DNA of 64,000 bases from Catellatospora citrea (GTDB lineage: Bacteria > Actinomycetota > Actinomycetes > Mycobacteriales > Micromonosporaceae): positions 620,001 through 684,000 of the forward strand of contig NZ_RAPR01000001.1 in the NCBI RefSeq assembly GCF_003610235.1. Reading direction: 5' to 3'. Under the pieces are notes generated by a model, which saw only the letters and a program-made list of their open reading frames with translations, was not told the DNA's origin and ran no database searches. The position numbers and the translations under genes were made by a program. This document shows, one piece after another, positions 43,162 through 50,673 of the stretch (positions are counted from its first letter, which is position 1; each line of letters opens with the position of its first letter).

Positions 43162-45321
43162 GTGCTCGACACGACGATCATCCAGAAGACCCTGCGCGTA
43201 CCGGCCGTCGCCGGCCCGGCCGGCGACGGCGGTCCGGTGGCGCGGCAGTTGGATGCGGCGCTGCTCGACGTCGGGTTCGCACTGTCGCGGAACCTGCTGG
43301 AACACATCGGCGCCCTCGCCCCGGCGCCGGCGATGGACCTCGCCGCCACGGTCGTGTCGGCGGTGCGCGAACTCGTCGGCGACCACGTGCGGCACAACGC
43401 CTACTTCATCGGCTTCCCGCACGACGTGCCCGACACCGTCGAGTTCTGGACGGACCGGCTGCGGGCGGCCGTGCTCACCGGCGGCGGCACGGCGACCGAC
43501 ACGCAGCTGCGCGACGCCGTCGCCTCGGGCACGGTCAACCTGCTCGACCTGCCCGGTTACGGGACCTACCAGCACACCTACGCCGAGCTGCTGGCCGCGC
43601 ACGACGAGCTGATCGCCGCGGCCGGTGACCGGCTGACCCTGCTGCACCTCGGCGACACTGCCGACGTCGAGGCGACACGGCTGTACCTGGCCATGGCCGG
43701 CAGCTCCACCCCACACGGCGAGGCGGACCTCGCCATCCTCGGCGAACTCGCGGTCGCCTGCCTGGACGGCGAGCAGCCAGCCGAGATCCCGGTCCGGGAG
43801 AACCGGGCCGTGCTCAACGGGATCCGGCTCGTCCTCGGCCGACCGCTGGTCGGCGTGGACACGACGACCGACGTGCTGCGCGTCGCCTGTCAGGTGTCCG
43901 GCGGGGACGCCTCGCTCGCGACACCCACCCGTTTTCGTGCCTTCCGGCGCCCGGAGCGGCGGATGCTGCTGGCAGCACTGGACAACGTCGTCGGCGCGAA
44001 CCCGGACAAGCTCAGTGACGTCGCGCGCTACGCGGAACGGTGGAAGCGGCTCGGCGAACGGCTGCACCCGCACGAGTACTCCCAGTGGCCGCAGGCGCAG
44101 CAGGTGTTCACGGTCGCGCGTGGCGAGCGGCGGGTGAGCAACCTCGCCGGCCGTGCGGAGGCCGCGATCCGCGCCGGAGCCGTCGGCTCGGCCGCATCGG
44201 TGCTGTCGGCTGCGCCGGGTCTGCTCCTGCGCTCCGCGGACCGGCTGCTGCGGCACGCCTCGGCGGCGGAGCGGACCGATGTCGTCGAAGCCGTCACCGG
44301 GGCGCTCGGTGCGGCGTCGGGGCGCGTGCTCCTGTCGTTGCGCGAACACGTCGGCAACCGACTGACGCCCGCGTCCGCCCGGATGTACACGAACCGGTCG
44401 CGGCGCGCGTGGATCGGCCCCGACGCGCGCCCGCCACTGCCCGCCGGGCTGGTGGCCGAACTGTCGTCGCTGCTCGACGCCGAGATCGGCGCCCGGCTGC
44501 CGGAGCCGCGGCGCCCGCTGCTGGTGGACCCGGAGGTGCTCGACGTCGCGCTGCCGCTGTCGGGCAAGGCGTCCGAAAGCGGATTCGGGGTGCTGCCCAG
44601 GGGCTCGCGGGCGGCGGTGTCCGGTGAACTGCTGCGGTTCTTCATGTACTGGCGGCAGACGCGCCGGCGCACCGACTACGACCTGTCGGTGCTGCTGCTC
44701 GACGACGAGTTCCACACCGCGGGTCAGGTGTCCTGGACGAACTACCACCACGACGGCGTGGTGCACTCCGGCGACATCACCGCCGCGAGCGACGGTGCGA
44801 CCGAGTTCATCGACGTGCCGCTGACGGTCGCGGGCCGCTACGTGGTCCCGCAGGTCTATGTCTTCGCGGGCGAGTCGTTCGACGAGGTCGCCGAGTCGAT
44901 GTTCGGGTACCAGACCCGGACGCGGAAGCAGCGCGGAGCGCCGTTCGACGCGCGGACGGTGCGGGCGCGTTCGCACCTGCGCGGCCAGGGCCGGATCGCG
45001 CTGCCGATGGTGTTCGCCAGGAGCGAGCGCGGCTGGCAGGCCGTGTGGCTGCACCTGTACCTGGGAGGTATGCCGTCGTTCAACCGGGTGGAGGACAACA
45101 CGTTCTCCACGGCCGCACGGGTGCGGGCGCTGGTGGAGCGTCGACACCTCACCGTGGCGTACCTGGTGGACCTGTGGCGGGCACGGGCCGAGGTGACGAT
45201 GTGGAGCGGCCGGTTGCCGGACGAGCCGGTCACGTTCATCGGTCTCACCGCGCCCGAGGGCCTGCCGGAGGGTTCGCAGGCGTACACGCTGGATCGGCTC
45301 GCGGAGCTGATTCCGGAATAG
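43162..45321 (+). CDS. large protein with TerD-like C-terminal domain (MXAN_6230/SCO0854-like)
   Basis: The 719-residue protein starts at GTG 43162, five bases after GGAGG; an ATG further upstream lies inside the tRNA-like insert and is not used. The first 500 residues are helical and unrecognised (LDTTIIQKTLRVPAVAGPAG; FIGFPHDVPDTVEFWTDRL). From about 520 the pattern is TerD-like: YDLSVLLLDDEF, VSWTNYHHDGVVHSGDITAA and EFIDVPL. This matches proteins of the Ter stress-response network, where a TerD calcium-binding domain is fused to a long helical region. No tellurite-operon neighbours are present. Probably cytoplasmic. Confidence 0.75.
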   Translation: MLDTTIIQKTLRVPAVAGPAGDGGPVARQLDAALLDVGFALSRNLLEHIGALAPAPAMDLAATVVSAVRELVGDHVRHNAYFIGFPHDVPDTVEFWTDRLRAAVLTGGGTATDTQLRDAVASGTVNLLDLPGYGTYQHTYAELLAAHDELIAAAGDRLTLLHLGDTADVEATRLYLAMAGSSTPHGEADLAILGELAVACLDGEQPAEIPVRENRAVLNGIRLVLGRPLVGVDTTTDVLRVACQVSGGDASLATPTRFRAFRRPERRMLLAALDNVVGANPDKLSDVARYAERWKRLGERLHPHEYSQWPQAQQVFTVARGERRVSNLAGRAEAAIRAGAVGSAASVLSAAPGLLLRSADRLLRHASAAERTDVVEAVTGALGAASGRVLLSLREHVGNRLTPASARMYTNRSRRAWIGPDARPPLPAGLVAELSSLLDAEIGARLPEPRRPLLVDPEVLDVALPLSGKASESGFGVLPRGSRAAVSGELLRFFMYWRQTRRRTDYDLSVLLLDDEFHTAGQVSWTNYHHDGVVHSGDITAASDGATEFIDVPLTVAGRYVVPQVYVFAGESFDEVAESMFGYQTRTRKQRGAPFDARTVRARSHLRGQGRIALPMVFARSERGWQAVWLHLYLGGMPSFNRVEDNTFSTAARVRALVERRHLTVAYLVDLWRARAEVTMWSGRLPDEPVTFIGLTAPEGLPEGSQAYTLDRLAELIPE

Positions 45322-45402
45322 GCGACAGCCGAGGCAATCGCCGTCGTCGCTCCGTGGTGGACGGCCGGAGGTGCGCAGCGGCTGCGGCTCCGGCTCGTCC
45401 CC

Positions 45403-45446
45403 CGATTCCGGCGCTGCGCCGCCGAGGCATCCCGCAGCCGGAATCG
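45403..45446 (+). terminator. hairpin after the TerD-like gene
   Basis: CGATTCCGGC (45403-45412) pairs perfectly with GCCGGAATCG (45437-45446) around a 24-base loop. It lies about 80 bases after the stop and just before the next gene's start, so it may also be a leader structure of that gene. Confidence 0.4.
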
Positions 45447-45461
45447 CCTAAGATCAAGATC

Positions 45462-46319
45462 GTGAATAGTGACAGCTGGAAACTGGGCGGCGATCTCGAC
45501 GTCGCCCGTGTCGGGTACGGCGCGATGAAGCTGACCGGCTGGCCGCGGGGCGAGCGGCCCGAGCGCGAGACCGCGCTGGCGATCCTGCGGCGGGCGGTGG
45601 AGCTCGGGGTGAACCACATCGACACCTCGAACTACTACGCCCGCGACGGCGTCGCCGCCAACGAACTGATCAAGTCGGCGCTGTACCCGTACCCGGCCGA
45701 CCTGGTCCTCGTGACCAAGGTGGGCGCTCTGGTGGAGGGCCCGGACATCGCCCTGCCGGCCTCGGAGCACACCGGCCTGACCCCCGACGGGCTGCGCCGC
45801 GGCGTGGAGGCGAACCTGCGTTCGCTCGGCGTCGACCGGCTGGACGTGGTGAACCTGCGGATGGGCGACCGCGGCCACGACCGCTCGGCCGTCGCGGAGC
45901 CGCTGCAGACGCTGATGGCGCTGCGCGACGAGGGACTGATCCGCCACCTCGGCATCTCGAACATCGGCCTCGCGGAGTTCGAGCTGGCCCGCACGATCGC
46001 CCCGGTCGTATGCGTGCAGAACCAGTACAACATCGCCAACCGGGACGACGATCCGCTGGTGGACGCGTGCGCGGCGGCCGGGGTGGCGTACGTGCCGTTC
46101 TTCCCTGTCGGCGGGTTCCAGCCGCTGACGGCCGAACACCTGGCCACCGTCGCGAAGCGGCACGGCGCGTCCGTCGCGCAGGTCGCGCTGGCCTGGCTGC
46201 TGGCCCGCTCCCCCAACATCCTGCTCATCCCGGGCACCGGCTCCCTGGCCCACCTGGCGGAGAACATCGCCGCCGCCGATCTCGCCCTCACCGAAGACGA
46301 CCTGGCACTGCTGGGCTGA
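45462..46319 (+). CDS. aldo/keto reductase
   Basis: The 285-residue enzyme starts at GTG 45462 (MNSDSWKLGGDLDVARVGYG). The catalytic Asp and Tyr are in HIDTSNYYA and the Lys is in LVTKVGAL; the usual His position reads VVNLRMGD, so the canonical His is replaced. The C-terminal cofactor pattern is LIPGTGSLAHLAENI. Members of this oxidoreductase subgroup act on small carbonyls. It is convergent with modA, with a strong hairpin between. Confidence 0.9.
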   Translation: MNSDSWKLGGDLDVARVGYGAMKLTGWPRGERPERETALAILRRAVELGVNHIDTSNYYARDGVAANELIKSALYPYPADLVLVTKVGALVEGPDIALPASEHTGLTPDGLRRGVEANLRSLGVDRLDVVNLRMGDRGHDRSAVAEPLQTLMALRDEGLIRHLGISNIGLAEFELARTIAPVVCVQNQYNIANRDDDPLVDACAAAGVAYVPFFPVGGFQPLTAEHLATVAKRHGASVAQVALAWLLARSPNILLIPGTGSLAHLAENIAAADLALTEDDLALLG

Positions 46320-46360
46320 CGGCCCCTAGCGACCGCCGACGCCGGCAGGTCGCGTCCGCC

Positions 46361-46395
46361 GTCGCCGCGGCGCCCGCACCGGGTGCCGCGGCGAC
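46361..46395. terminator. bidirectional hairpin between aldo/keto reductase and modA
   Basis: Bases 46361-46375 pair with 46381-46395 over 15 positions with one G-T wobble, loop GCACC. It lies 42 bases after one stop and 25 bases before the other, so it can serve both convergent transcripts. Confidence 0.75.
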
Positions 46396-46419
46396 CTCGC
46401 AGGAATCGGGCGTCGCAGG

Positions 46420-47217
46420 TCAGGGGGCCTGGAAGCCCGCCTCGCCGAGCACGGCCTTGCCGCGGTCGGAGGTGACGAAGGCCAGGAACGCCTGCGCGGC
46501 GGTCTTGTTCGGGGCTTGCTTGAGCAGCACGATCGGGTAGTCGTTGATCGCCTGGGCGGACTCGGGGAACTCGATGCCGTCGACGTCGGCCGCGGCGGCC
46601 TTGGCGTCGGTGCGGTACACCAGCGCGGCGTCGACCTCGCCGAGTTTCACCTTCTGCAGCGCCGCCTTGACGTCCTGCTCCAGCGTCACCGGGGTGACCT
46701 TCACCCCGGCCGCGTCCAGGGCCTTCTTCGCCGCCGCGCCGCACGGGACCTGCTCGGCGCACAGCGCGACCTTCAGGTCGGGCTTGGACAGGTTCTCCAG
46801 CGTGTTGATGCCCTTCGGGTTGCCCTTGGGCACCGCGATGACGAGCTGGTTCTTCACGAACACGGTCGGGGTGCCGTCGGCGTCGCCGGCGTCGACGACG
46901 GTCTTCATGGTGGCGGGGCTGGCCGCGGCGAAGACGTCCGCGGGCGCGCCCTGGGTGATCTGGGTGGCCAGCGCGGAGCTGCCGGCGAAGTTGAAGATCA
47001 CCTTCGTGCCGGGGTTGGCCGCCTCGAACTCCTTGCCGAGCTTGGTGAACGACTCGGTCAGCGACGCCGCGGCGAACACGGTCACGTCGCCGCTGACACC
47101 GGTGCCCGAAGCGCCTGCCCCCGGCTGGGCGGTCCCGTCGCCACCGCACGCGGCCGTGGTCAGTGCCGCGGCCATCGCCAGGCCCGCCAGCGCCGACCGG
47201 ATCGATCTGCTGTTCAT
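46420..47217 (-). CDS. modA: molybdate ABC transporter substrate-binding lipoprotein
   Basis: The 265-residue protein has a signal with lipidated Cys24 (LTTAACGG) and the ModA fold: VTVFAAASLTESFTKLGKEF, FAGSSALATQITQGAPADVF and GEVDAALVYRTDA. It binds molybdate or tungstate outside the membrane. The ribosome site GGGGGAGGAG precedes ATG 47217. modB and modC, which normally follow, are absent: the next gene downstream is convergent. The frame overlapping its start by four bases is a scar of a TOBE regulator gene. It is therefore an orphan component that may be non-functional or serve a distant transporter. Confidence 0.92.
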   Translation of the reverse strand: MNSRSIRSALAGLAMAAALTTAACGGDGTAQPGAGASGTGVSGDVTVFAAASLTESFTKLGKEFEAANPGTKVIFNFAGSSALATQITQGAPADVFAAASPATMKTVVDAGDADGTPTVFVKNQLVIAVPKGNPKGINTLENLSKPDLKVALCAEQVPCGAAAKKALDAAGVKVTPVTLEQDVKAALQKVKLGEVDAALVYRTDAKAAAADVDGIEFPESAQAINDYPIVLLKQAPNKTAAQAFLAFVTSDRGKAVLGEAGFQAP

Positions 47218-47303
47218 GAATCGCTCCTCCCCCTGCCCGAAGGCGTATCGGGTTTCTCGACGACCACCCGCTCCGCGGCCTCGCCGAGCCGGTAGGACGT
47301 CAC
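47214..47303 (-). pseudogene. 29-codon scar of an HTH/TOBE molybdate regulator gene
   Basis: From GTG 47303 the frame reads MTSYRLGEAAE, the N-terminus of the excisionase-like HTH of actinobacterial TOBE regulators. It then runs directly into RVVVEKPDTPSGRGRSDS, the typical C-terminal end of a TOBE protein (VVVE-P). The about 100 residues between are missing. The stop overlaps the modA start as ATGA, the coupling expected for the intact regulator-modA pair. Assignment rests on family memory of both ends. Confidence 0.6.
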
Positions 47304-47320
47304 CAGTTCAGCCTAACCTC

Positions 47321-47392
47321 GCAGTTGCGATCCATATCAGTCCGGCTGATGGTTCGTTGCGGAACCGATGGCGTTCTCAACATCGCAACTGC
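47321..47392. promoter_or_regulatory. distant inverted repeat between modA scar and the methyltransferase gene
   Basis: GCAGTTGCGAT (47321-47331) and ATCGCAACTGC (47382-47392) are perfect inverted copies separated by 50 bases. A small GGTTC/GAACC hairpin lies between. The divergent promoters of both flanking transcripts must be here; the repeats may be two operator half-regions bound by one regulator. Confidence 0.5.
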
Positions 47393-47404
47393 ATGATGGA
47401 GAGC

Positions 47405-48451
47405 ATGACCGGTTCCGGCTCCCCTTCGCCGCGGCCCACCTCGGCGCAGCAGCGTCGCTGGGACGATCTGTTGACGCTGCTGGCCGACAGCGTCGAGACC
47501 GCGAGCACCGTCGTGGTCGACGGGCACTGCCACAGCGACTGGTTCGCCGATCGGCTGCACGCGACGCTGCACTCCACCGGCCGGCACGCCATCCGCCTGA
47601 GCAGACAGTCGCCGTTGCACGACGAGGACATGTGGTACGCCCACCGCGGCCCCGCGACCCTGGCCCTGGCCGACGGCGCGGACTGGCGGTCGCGGCCGCC
47701 CGGCGGGCGCTGGGACGTCGTGATCTGGCTGCGCACCCCCGCCGCCCACGGCCACGGCAGCGCGCACCCCGACGAGGCGCAGATCGTGGTGGACCTGCAC
47801 GACCCGGACTGGCCGATCGTGCGGCACATCGACCCGGCCCTGACCGACCACGACCGCTGGTACCTGGCAGAGACCCGGGCGTTCTTCGCCGTACGCGCCG
47901 CGACCTGGGACATCAAGTTCGGCGACGACATGCCCGCCTACGCCGCCGCCGTCGCCGCGGCGGACATCCCCGCCGGTTCGGCGGTGGCCGACATCGGCTG
48001 CGGCACCGGCCGTGCCCTGCCCGCGCTGCGGGCCGCCGTCGGTCCCGAGGGCACCGTCATCGGCGTCGACGTCACCGCCGAGATGCTCACCGCGGCCCGG
48101 GACCTGGGCCGCGACGTCGGCGCCCACCTCGTCCTGGCCGACGCGCGGCACCTGCCAGTGGCCGACGGCGCACTGCACGCCGTGTTCGCCGCCGGATTGC
48201 TCAACCACCTGCCCGACACCCGGGCCGGGCTGGCCGAACTCGCCCGCGTCACCGGCCCGGGCGGGCGGCTGGTGCTGTTCCACCCGTCCGGGCGCGCGGC
48301 GTTGGCCGCCCGGCACGGCCGCACCCTGGCACCCGACGAACCTCTGGCGGAAGGGCCGCTGCGGCAGTCGACGGCCGCGGCCGGGTGGCGGCTGGACAGC
48401 TACGAGGACGGGCCGCAGCGGTTCTACGCCCTGGCCACCCGCCTGCCCTGA
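47405..48451 (+). CDS. degenerate uridine-kinase-like domain fused to class I SAM methyltransferase
   Basis: The 348-residue protein starts at ATG 47405 (GGAGAG four bases before). Residues about 20-160 resemble actinobacterial uridine-kinase-like P-loop proteins (RRWDDLLTLLADSVETASTV; VVDGHCHSDWFADRL), but the Walker A lysine is lost: the GxxGxGK-T pattern reads DGHCHSDWF. Residues about 190-348 are a SAM methyltransferase with VADIGCGTGRALPAL, VIGVDVTAEML and GPGGRLVLFHPSG. The first domain is probably structural or binding only. Substrate unknown. Confidence 0.78.
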   Translation: MTGSGSPSPRPTSAQQRRWDDLLTLLADSVETASTVVVDGHCHSDWFADRLHATLHSTGRHAIRLSRQSPLHDEDMWYAHRGPATLALADGADWRSRPPGGRWDVVIWLRTPAAHGHGSAHPDEAQIVVDLHDPDWPIVRHIDPALTDHDRWYLAETRAFFAVRAATWDIKFGDDMPAYAAAVAAADIPAGSAVADIGCGTGRALPALRAAVGPEGTVIGVDVTAEMLTAARDLGRDVGAHLVLADARHLPVADGALHAVFAAGLLNHLPDTRAGLAELARVTGPGGRLVLFHPSGRAALAARHGRTLAPDEPLAEGPLRQSTAAAGWRLDSYEDGPQRFYALATRLP

Positions 48452-48540
48452 CCGGGGCTCCGGTCAGGGCAGCAGTCGACCTTGCGTCTGTGGAAGGCAC
48501 AGCGCCGCCTTCGCCTCCTCGCCCCGATCCGTCCTGCCTG

Positions 48541-48766
48541 TCACAGCACCACGACGAGCCTGCTGCCCCGCAGATCGGTGCGCTGCCAGGCGGTCTCGAT
48601 GTCGCTCAGTGGGACCCTCACCACGTCGAAGGTCAGCTCGCCGGACTGCGCCCACGTCACGACCTGGGTGTACGCCTCATGCATGGTCTGCGGGCCGAGT
48701 CCTCTGGCCGCCCCGCAGATCTCGACCCCGGAGGTGCGCAGGCTCGTGCGGCACCGCCGCCTTCAT
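48541..48766 (-). pseudogene. scar of a quinone-oxidoreductase-type (MDR) gene
   Basis: An ATG at 48766 begins MKAAVPHEPAHL, the usual MDR N-terminus (MKAAVLHE). In another frame, SGVEICGAARGLGPQTMHEA to LSDIETAWQRTDLRGSRLVV and a stop at 48541 is a typical C-terminal end of the same family. Nearly 250 residues between are missing and the two ends are out of frame. It overlaps the preceding small gene by ATGA. Confidence 0.7.
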
Positions 48767-49011
48767 GACCGCTCCCGGCCGAACAACGCCGCGATCCGGC
48801 GCTGCCAGGCCCGCATGAACCGGGCAGGGCGGGCAGGTGAGTGGTTCCACCCCTGGTTCAGCGAAGGGCGTGGGGCGGCGCTGTGGCGACGCGCGCGGTC
48901 GTGGGCCGCCGTGCCCTGGTGTCCGGCCGGCCGCTCGACGTGCGCGGGCACGCCGGGAAGGCGGTGTGTCGCCGAGTGCAGCAGGCCGCGGAACGAGTGC
49001 TTGTCGGTCAT
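48763..49011 (-). CDS. small basic protein, 82 residues, divergent from tetR-like gene
   Basis: The frame starts MTDKHSFRGLLHSATHRLPG and ends FMRAWQRRIAALFGRERS, with a GGGGG-rich leader before ATG 49011. It is His/Arg/Pro-rich with no hydrophobic segment and no recognised family. Its promoter would include the tetracycline-type operator at 49024, and its stop overlaps the MDR scar. It may be a genuine target of the TetR or itself a relic. Confidence 0.45.
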   Translation of the reverse strand: MTDKHSFRGLLHSATHRLPGVPAHVERPAGHQGTAAHDRARRHSAAPRPSLNQGWNHSPARPARFMRAWQRRIAALFGRERS

Positions 49012-49023
49012 CTTCAGCCCCCT

Positions 49024-49062
49024 CTCTATCAGTGATAGAGACAGACTAGCACTGATAGAGTG
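49024..49062. promoter_or_regulatory. tetracycline-type operator plus half site
   Basis: CTCTATCA-G-TGATAGAG (49024-49040) is a perfect 17-bp palindrome. It contains the core of the tet operators of class A-E TetR proteins (CTATCAxTGATAG). A second TGATAGAGT half site lies at about 49053-49061 within CACTGATAGAGTG. It sits between the divergent small gene (49011) and the TetR gene, the classic tetR-tetA arrangement. Confidence 0.85.
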
Positions 49063-49080
49063 CCGAGGGGAGGTGTCGAG

Positions 49081-49713
49081 TTGGCGTTGGACCGACAGCG
49101 GATCGTCGCCGAGGCCGTGGCACTGCTGGACGCCGAGGGTCTCGACGGCGTGACGACGCGCAAACTCGCCGCGCGGCTCGGCGTGCAATCGCCGACCCTC
49201 TACTGGCACCTGCCCAACAAGGCGGCGCTGGTCACCGCGATCGCCGATGCGATCCTCGACCAGGAGTTCGGCGACATGTCACCGCCCGAGCCGGATCAGC
49301 ACTGGCCGGACTGGTTGAGCGGCCTCGCCGAGCGGCTGCGCCGAGCACTGCTCGCCCACCCGGACGGCGCCCGGGTCATCTCCGCCTCCCAGCTCTCCGT
49401 CACCATGGCAGCGATCTCCGAACTGGCCATGAGCACGCTGGTGGCGCGTGGCGTCCCGTTGCGACAGGCCCGCGTGATCGTCCTGACCGTCGAGCGCTTC
49501 ACGGTCGGCCACGTCCTCGAGGAACAGGCCCCCCGCCCGGACGCGGAGGGGCTGAAAGACTTCGACATGGCCACCTTCGCCGAGCAGCACCCGACCGTCG
49601 TGGCCGCGGTCACCGAATACTTCCAACCCGGCCGCACCGTGGACGACCTGTTCCGCGACTGCTTGAACGTGGTCATCGCCGGCGCCGCGAGCAAAGCCGG
49701 CGCCACCTCCTGA
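49081..49713 (+). CDS. TetR-family repressor of the tetracycline-repressor (TetR_C) type
   Basis: The 210-residue protein is best started at TTG 49081, seven bases after GGGGAGG; a GTG at 49060 lies in the operator. The DNA-binding domain LTTRKL-like run reads GVTTRKLAARLGVQSPTLYW, matching the recognition helix of Tn10-type TetR (QPTLYWHVKNK vs SPTLYWHLPNK). The ligand domain (HPDGARVISASQLSVTMAAI; TVERFTVGHVLEEQ) is also TetR_C-like. This predicts binding to the CTATCAGTGATAG palindrome directly upstream. No tetA-type exporter is adjacent; the divergent unit is a small gene and a decayed MDR gene. Confidence 0.92.
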   Translation: MALDRQRIVAEAVALLDAEGLDGVTTRKLAARLGVQSPTLYWHLPNKAALVTAIADAILDQEFGDMSPPEPDQHWPDWLSGLAERLRRALLAHPDGARVISASQLSVTMAAISELAMSTLVARGVPLRQARVIVLTVERFTVGHVLEEQAPRPDAEGLKDFDMATFAEQHPTVVAAVTEYFQPGRTVDDLFRDCLNVVIAGAASKAGATS

Positions 49714-49857
49714 CCACTTCGCAGCGATGGATCCGGCGCGGAGTGCGGTCGGGATGCCCGCCGCCCCCGATCAGGCGCTCGCGTCACCATGTGTCATTGA
49801 CGGGCGATATGGTCGCCTGGTGGCCCTGATGAGGCCGTCCTCGAGGAGATGTTGATC

Positions 49858-50544
49858 ATGTCTGCTCTGCCGCCCGTCGCCGACTCCGCCACCTGGCGCA
49901 AACAGCTGGACGAGCTGCGCGCCCGCGAGAAGGCCGCCACCAGGGAGCTCGACGCGATCGCCGCCCGGCGACGCCGGCTCCCCATGGTGAGGATGCCCGA
50001 GTACACCCTGGTCGGGGCCGAGGGACCGGTCCAGCTCGTCGACATCTTCGACGGCAGGTCGCAGTTGATCGTCTACAACCACATGTGGGACCCCGACCCG
50101 AACGCGCAGTGGCAGTGCGGCGGCTGCACCAGCCTCACCTCGTCGTACACCCGGCTGGACTTCCTCGACAACTACGACGCACGATTCGTGATCGTCACCC
50201 AGGGACCGATCGAGGCGGCCCTCGCCTACGCCGAACGCGTCGGCAACAAGATGACCTGGTACTCCACCGCCGACAGCCCGTTCGGGGCCGACGTCGACGC
50301 ACCGCCCGGCGGCGGGTTCGCGTTCAACGTCTTCCTGCGTGACGGCGACACCGTGTACCGCACCTGGCACACGACCGGTCGCGGCGTCGAACAGCTCACG
50401 TTCACCTTCGCCCTGGTCGATGCGCTGCCCTACGGGCGGCAGGAGGAATGGCAGGACTCCCCGGAAGGCTGGCCGCAGCAGCCGGCATACAGCGGCTGGC
50501 TCGACTCGCCCGACATCGCCCGGCTGTACGGTCCCGCCGAGTGA
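49858..50544 (+). CDS. DUF899-family thioredoxin-like protein
   Basis: The 228-residue protein starts at ATG 49858, ten bases after GAGGAG. The pattern ATRELDAIAARRRRLPMV, YNHMWDPDPNAQWQCGGCTS and a C-terminal YRTWHTTGRGVE is that of DUF899, a thioredoxin-fold family. Cys87 and Cys90 form CGGC, a likely redox pair. The cellular partner is unknown. It stands between the TetR and phosphotransferase genes on the same strand. Confidence 0.9.
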   Translation: MSALPPVADSATWRKQLDELRAREKAATRELDAIAARRRRLPMVRMPEYTLVGAEGPVQLVDIFDGRSQLIVYNHMWDPDPNAQWQCGGCTSLTSSYTRLDFLDNYDARFVIVTQGPIEAALAYAERVGNKMTWYSTADSPFGADVDAPPGGGFAFNVFLRDGDTVYRTWHTTGRGVEQLTFTFALVDALPYGRQEEWQDSPEGWPQQPAYSGWLDSPDIARLYGPAE

Positions 50545-50673
50545 CCCCCGCTGCCGACGGCCCGGGTTCCGTCTGACGAGAAGATCATTCCGGCGGTCCT
50601 CGTTACCGCGCCTGTGCGCGGATGCACAGTGGTGGTTGGCATCACGCCGCTTGACCGTACTATCGTGCCCGCC

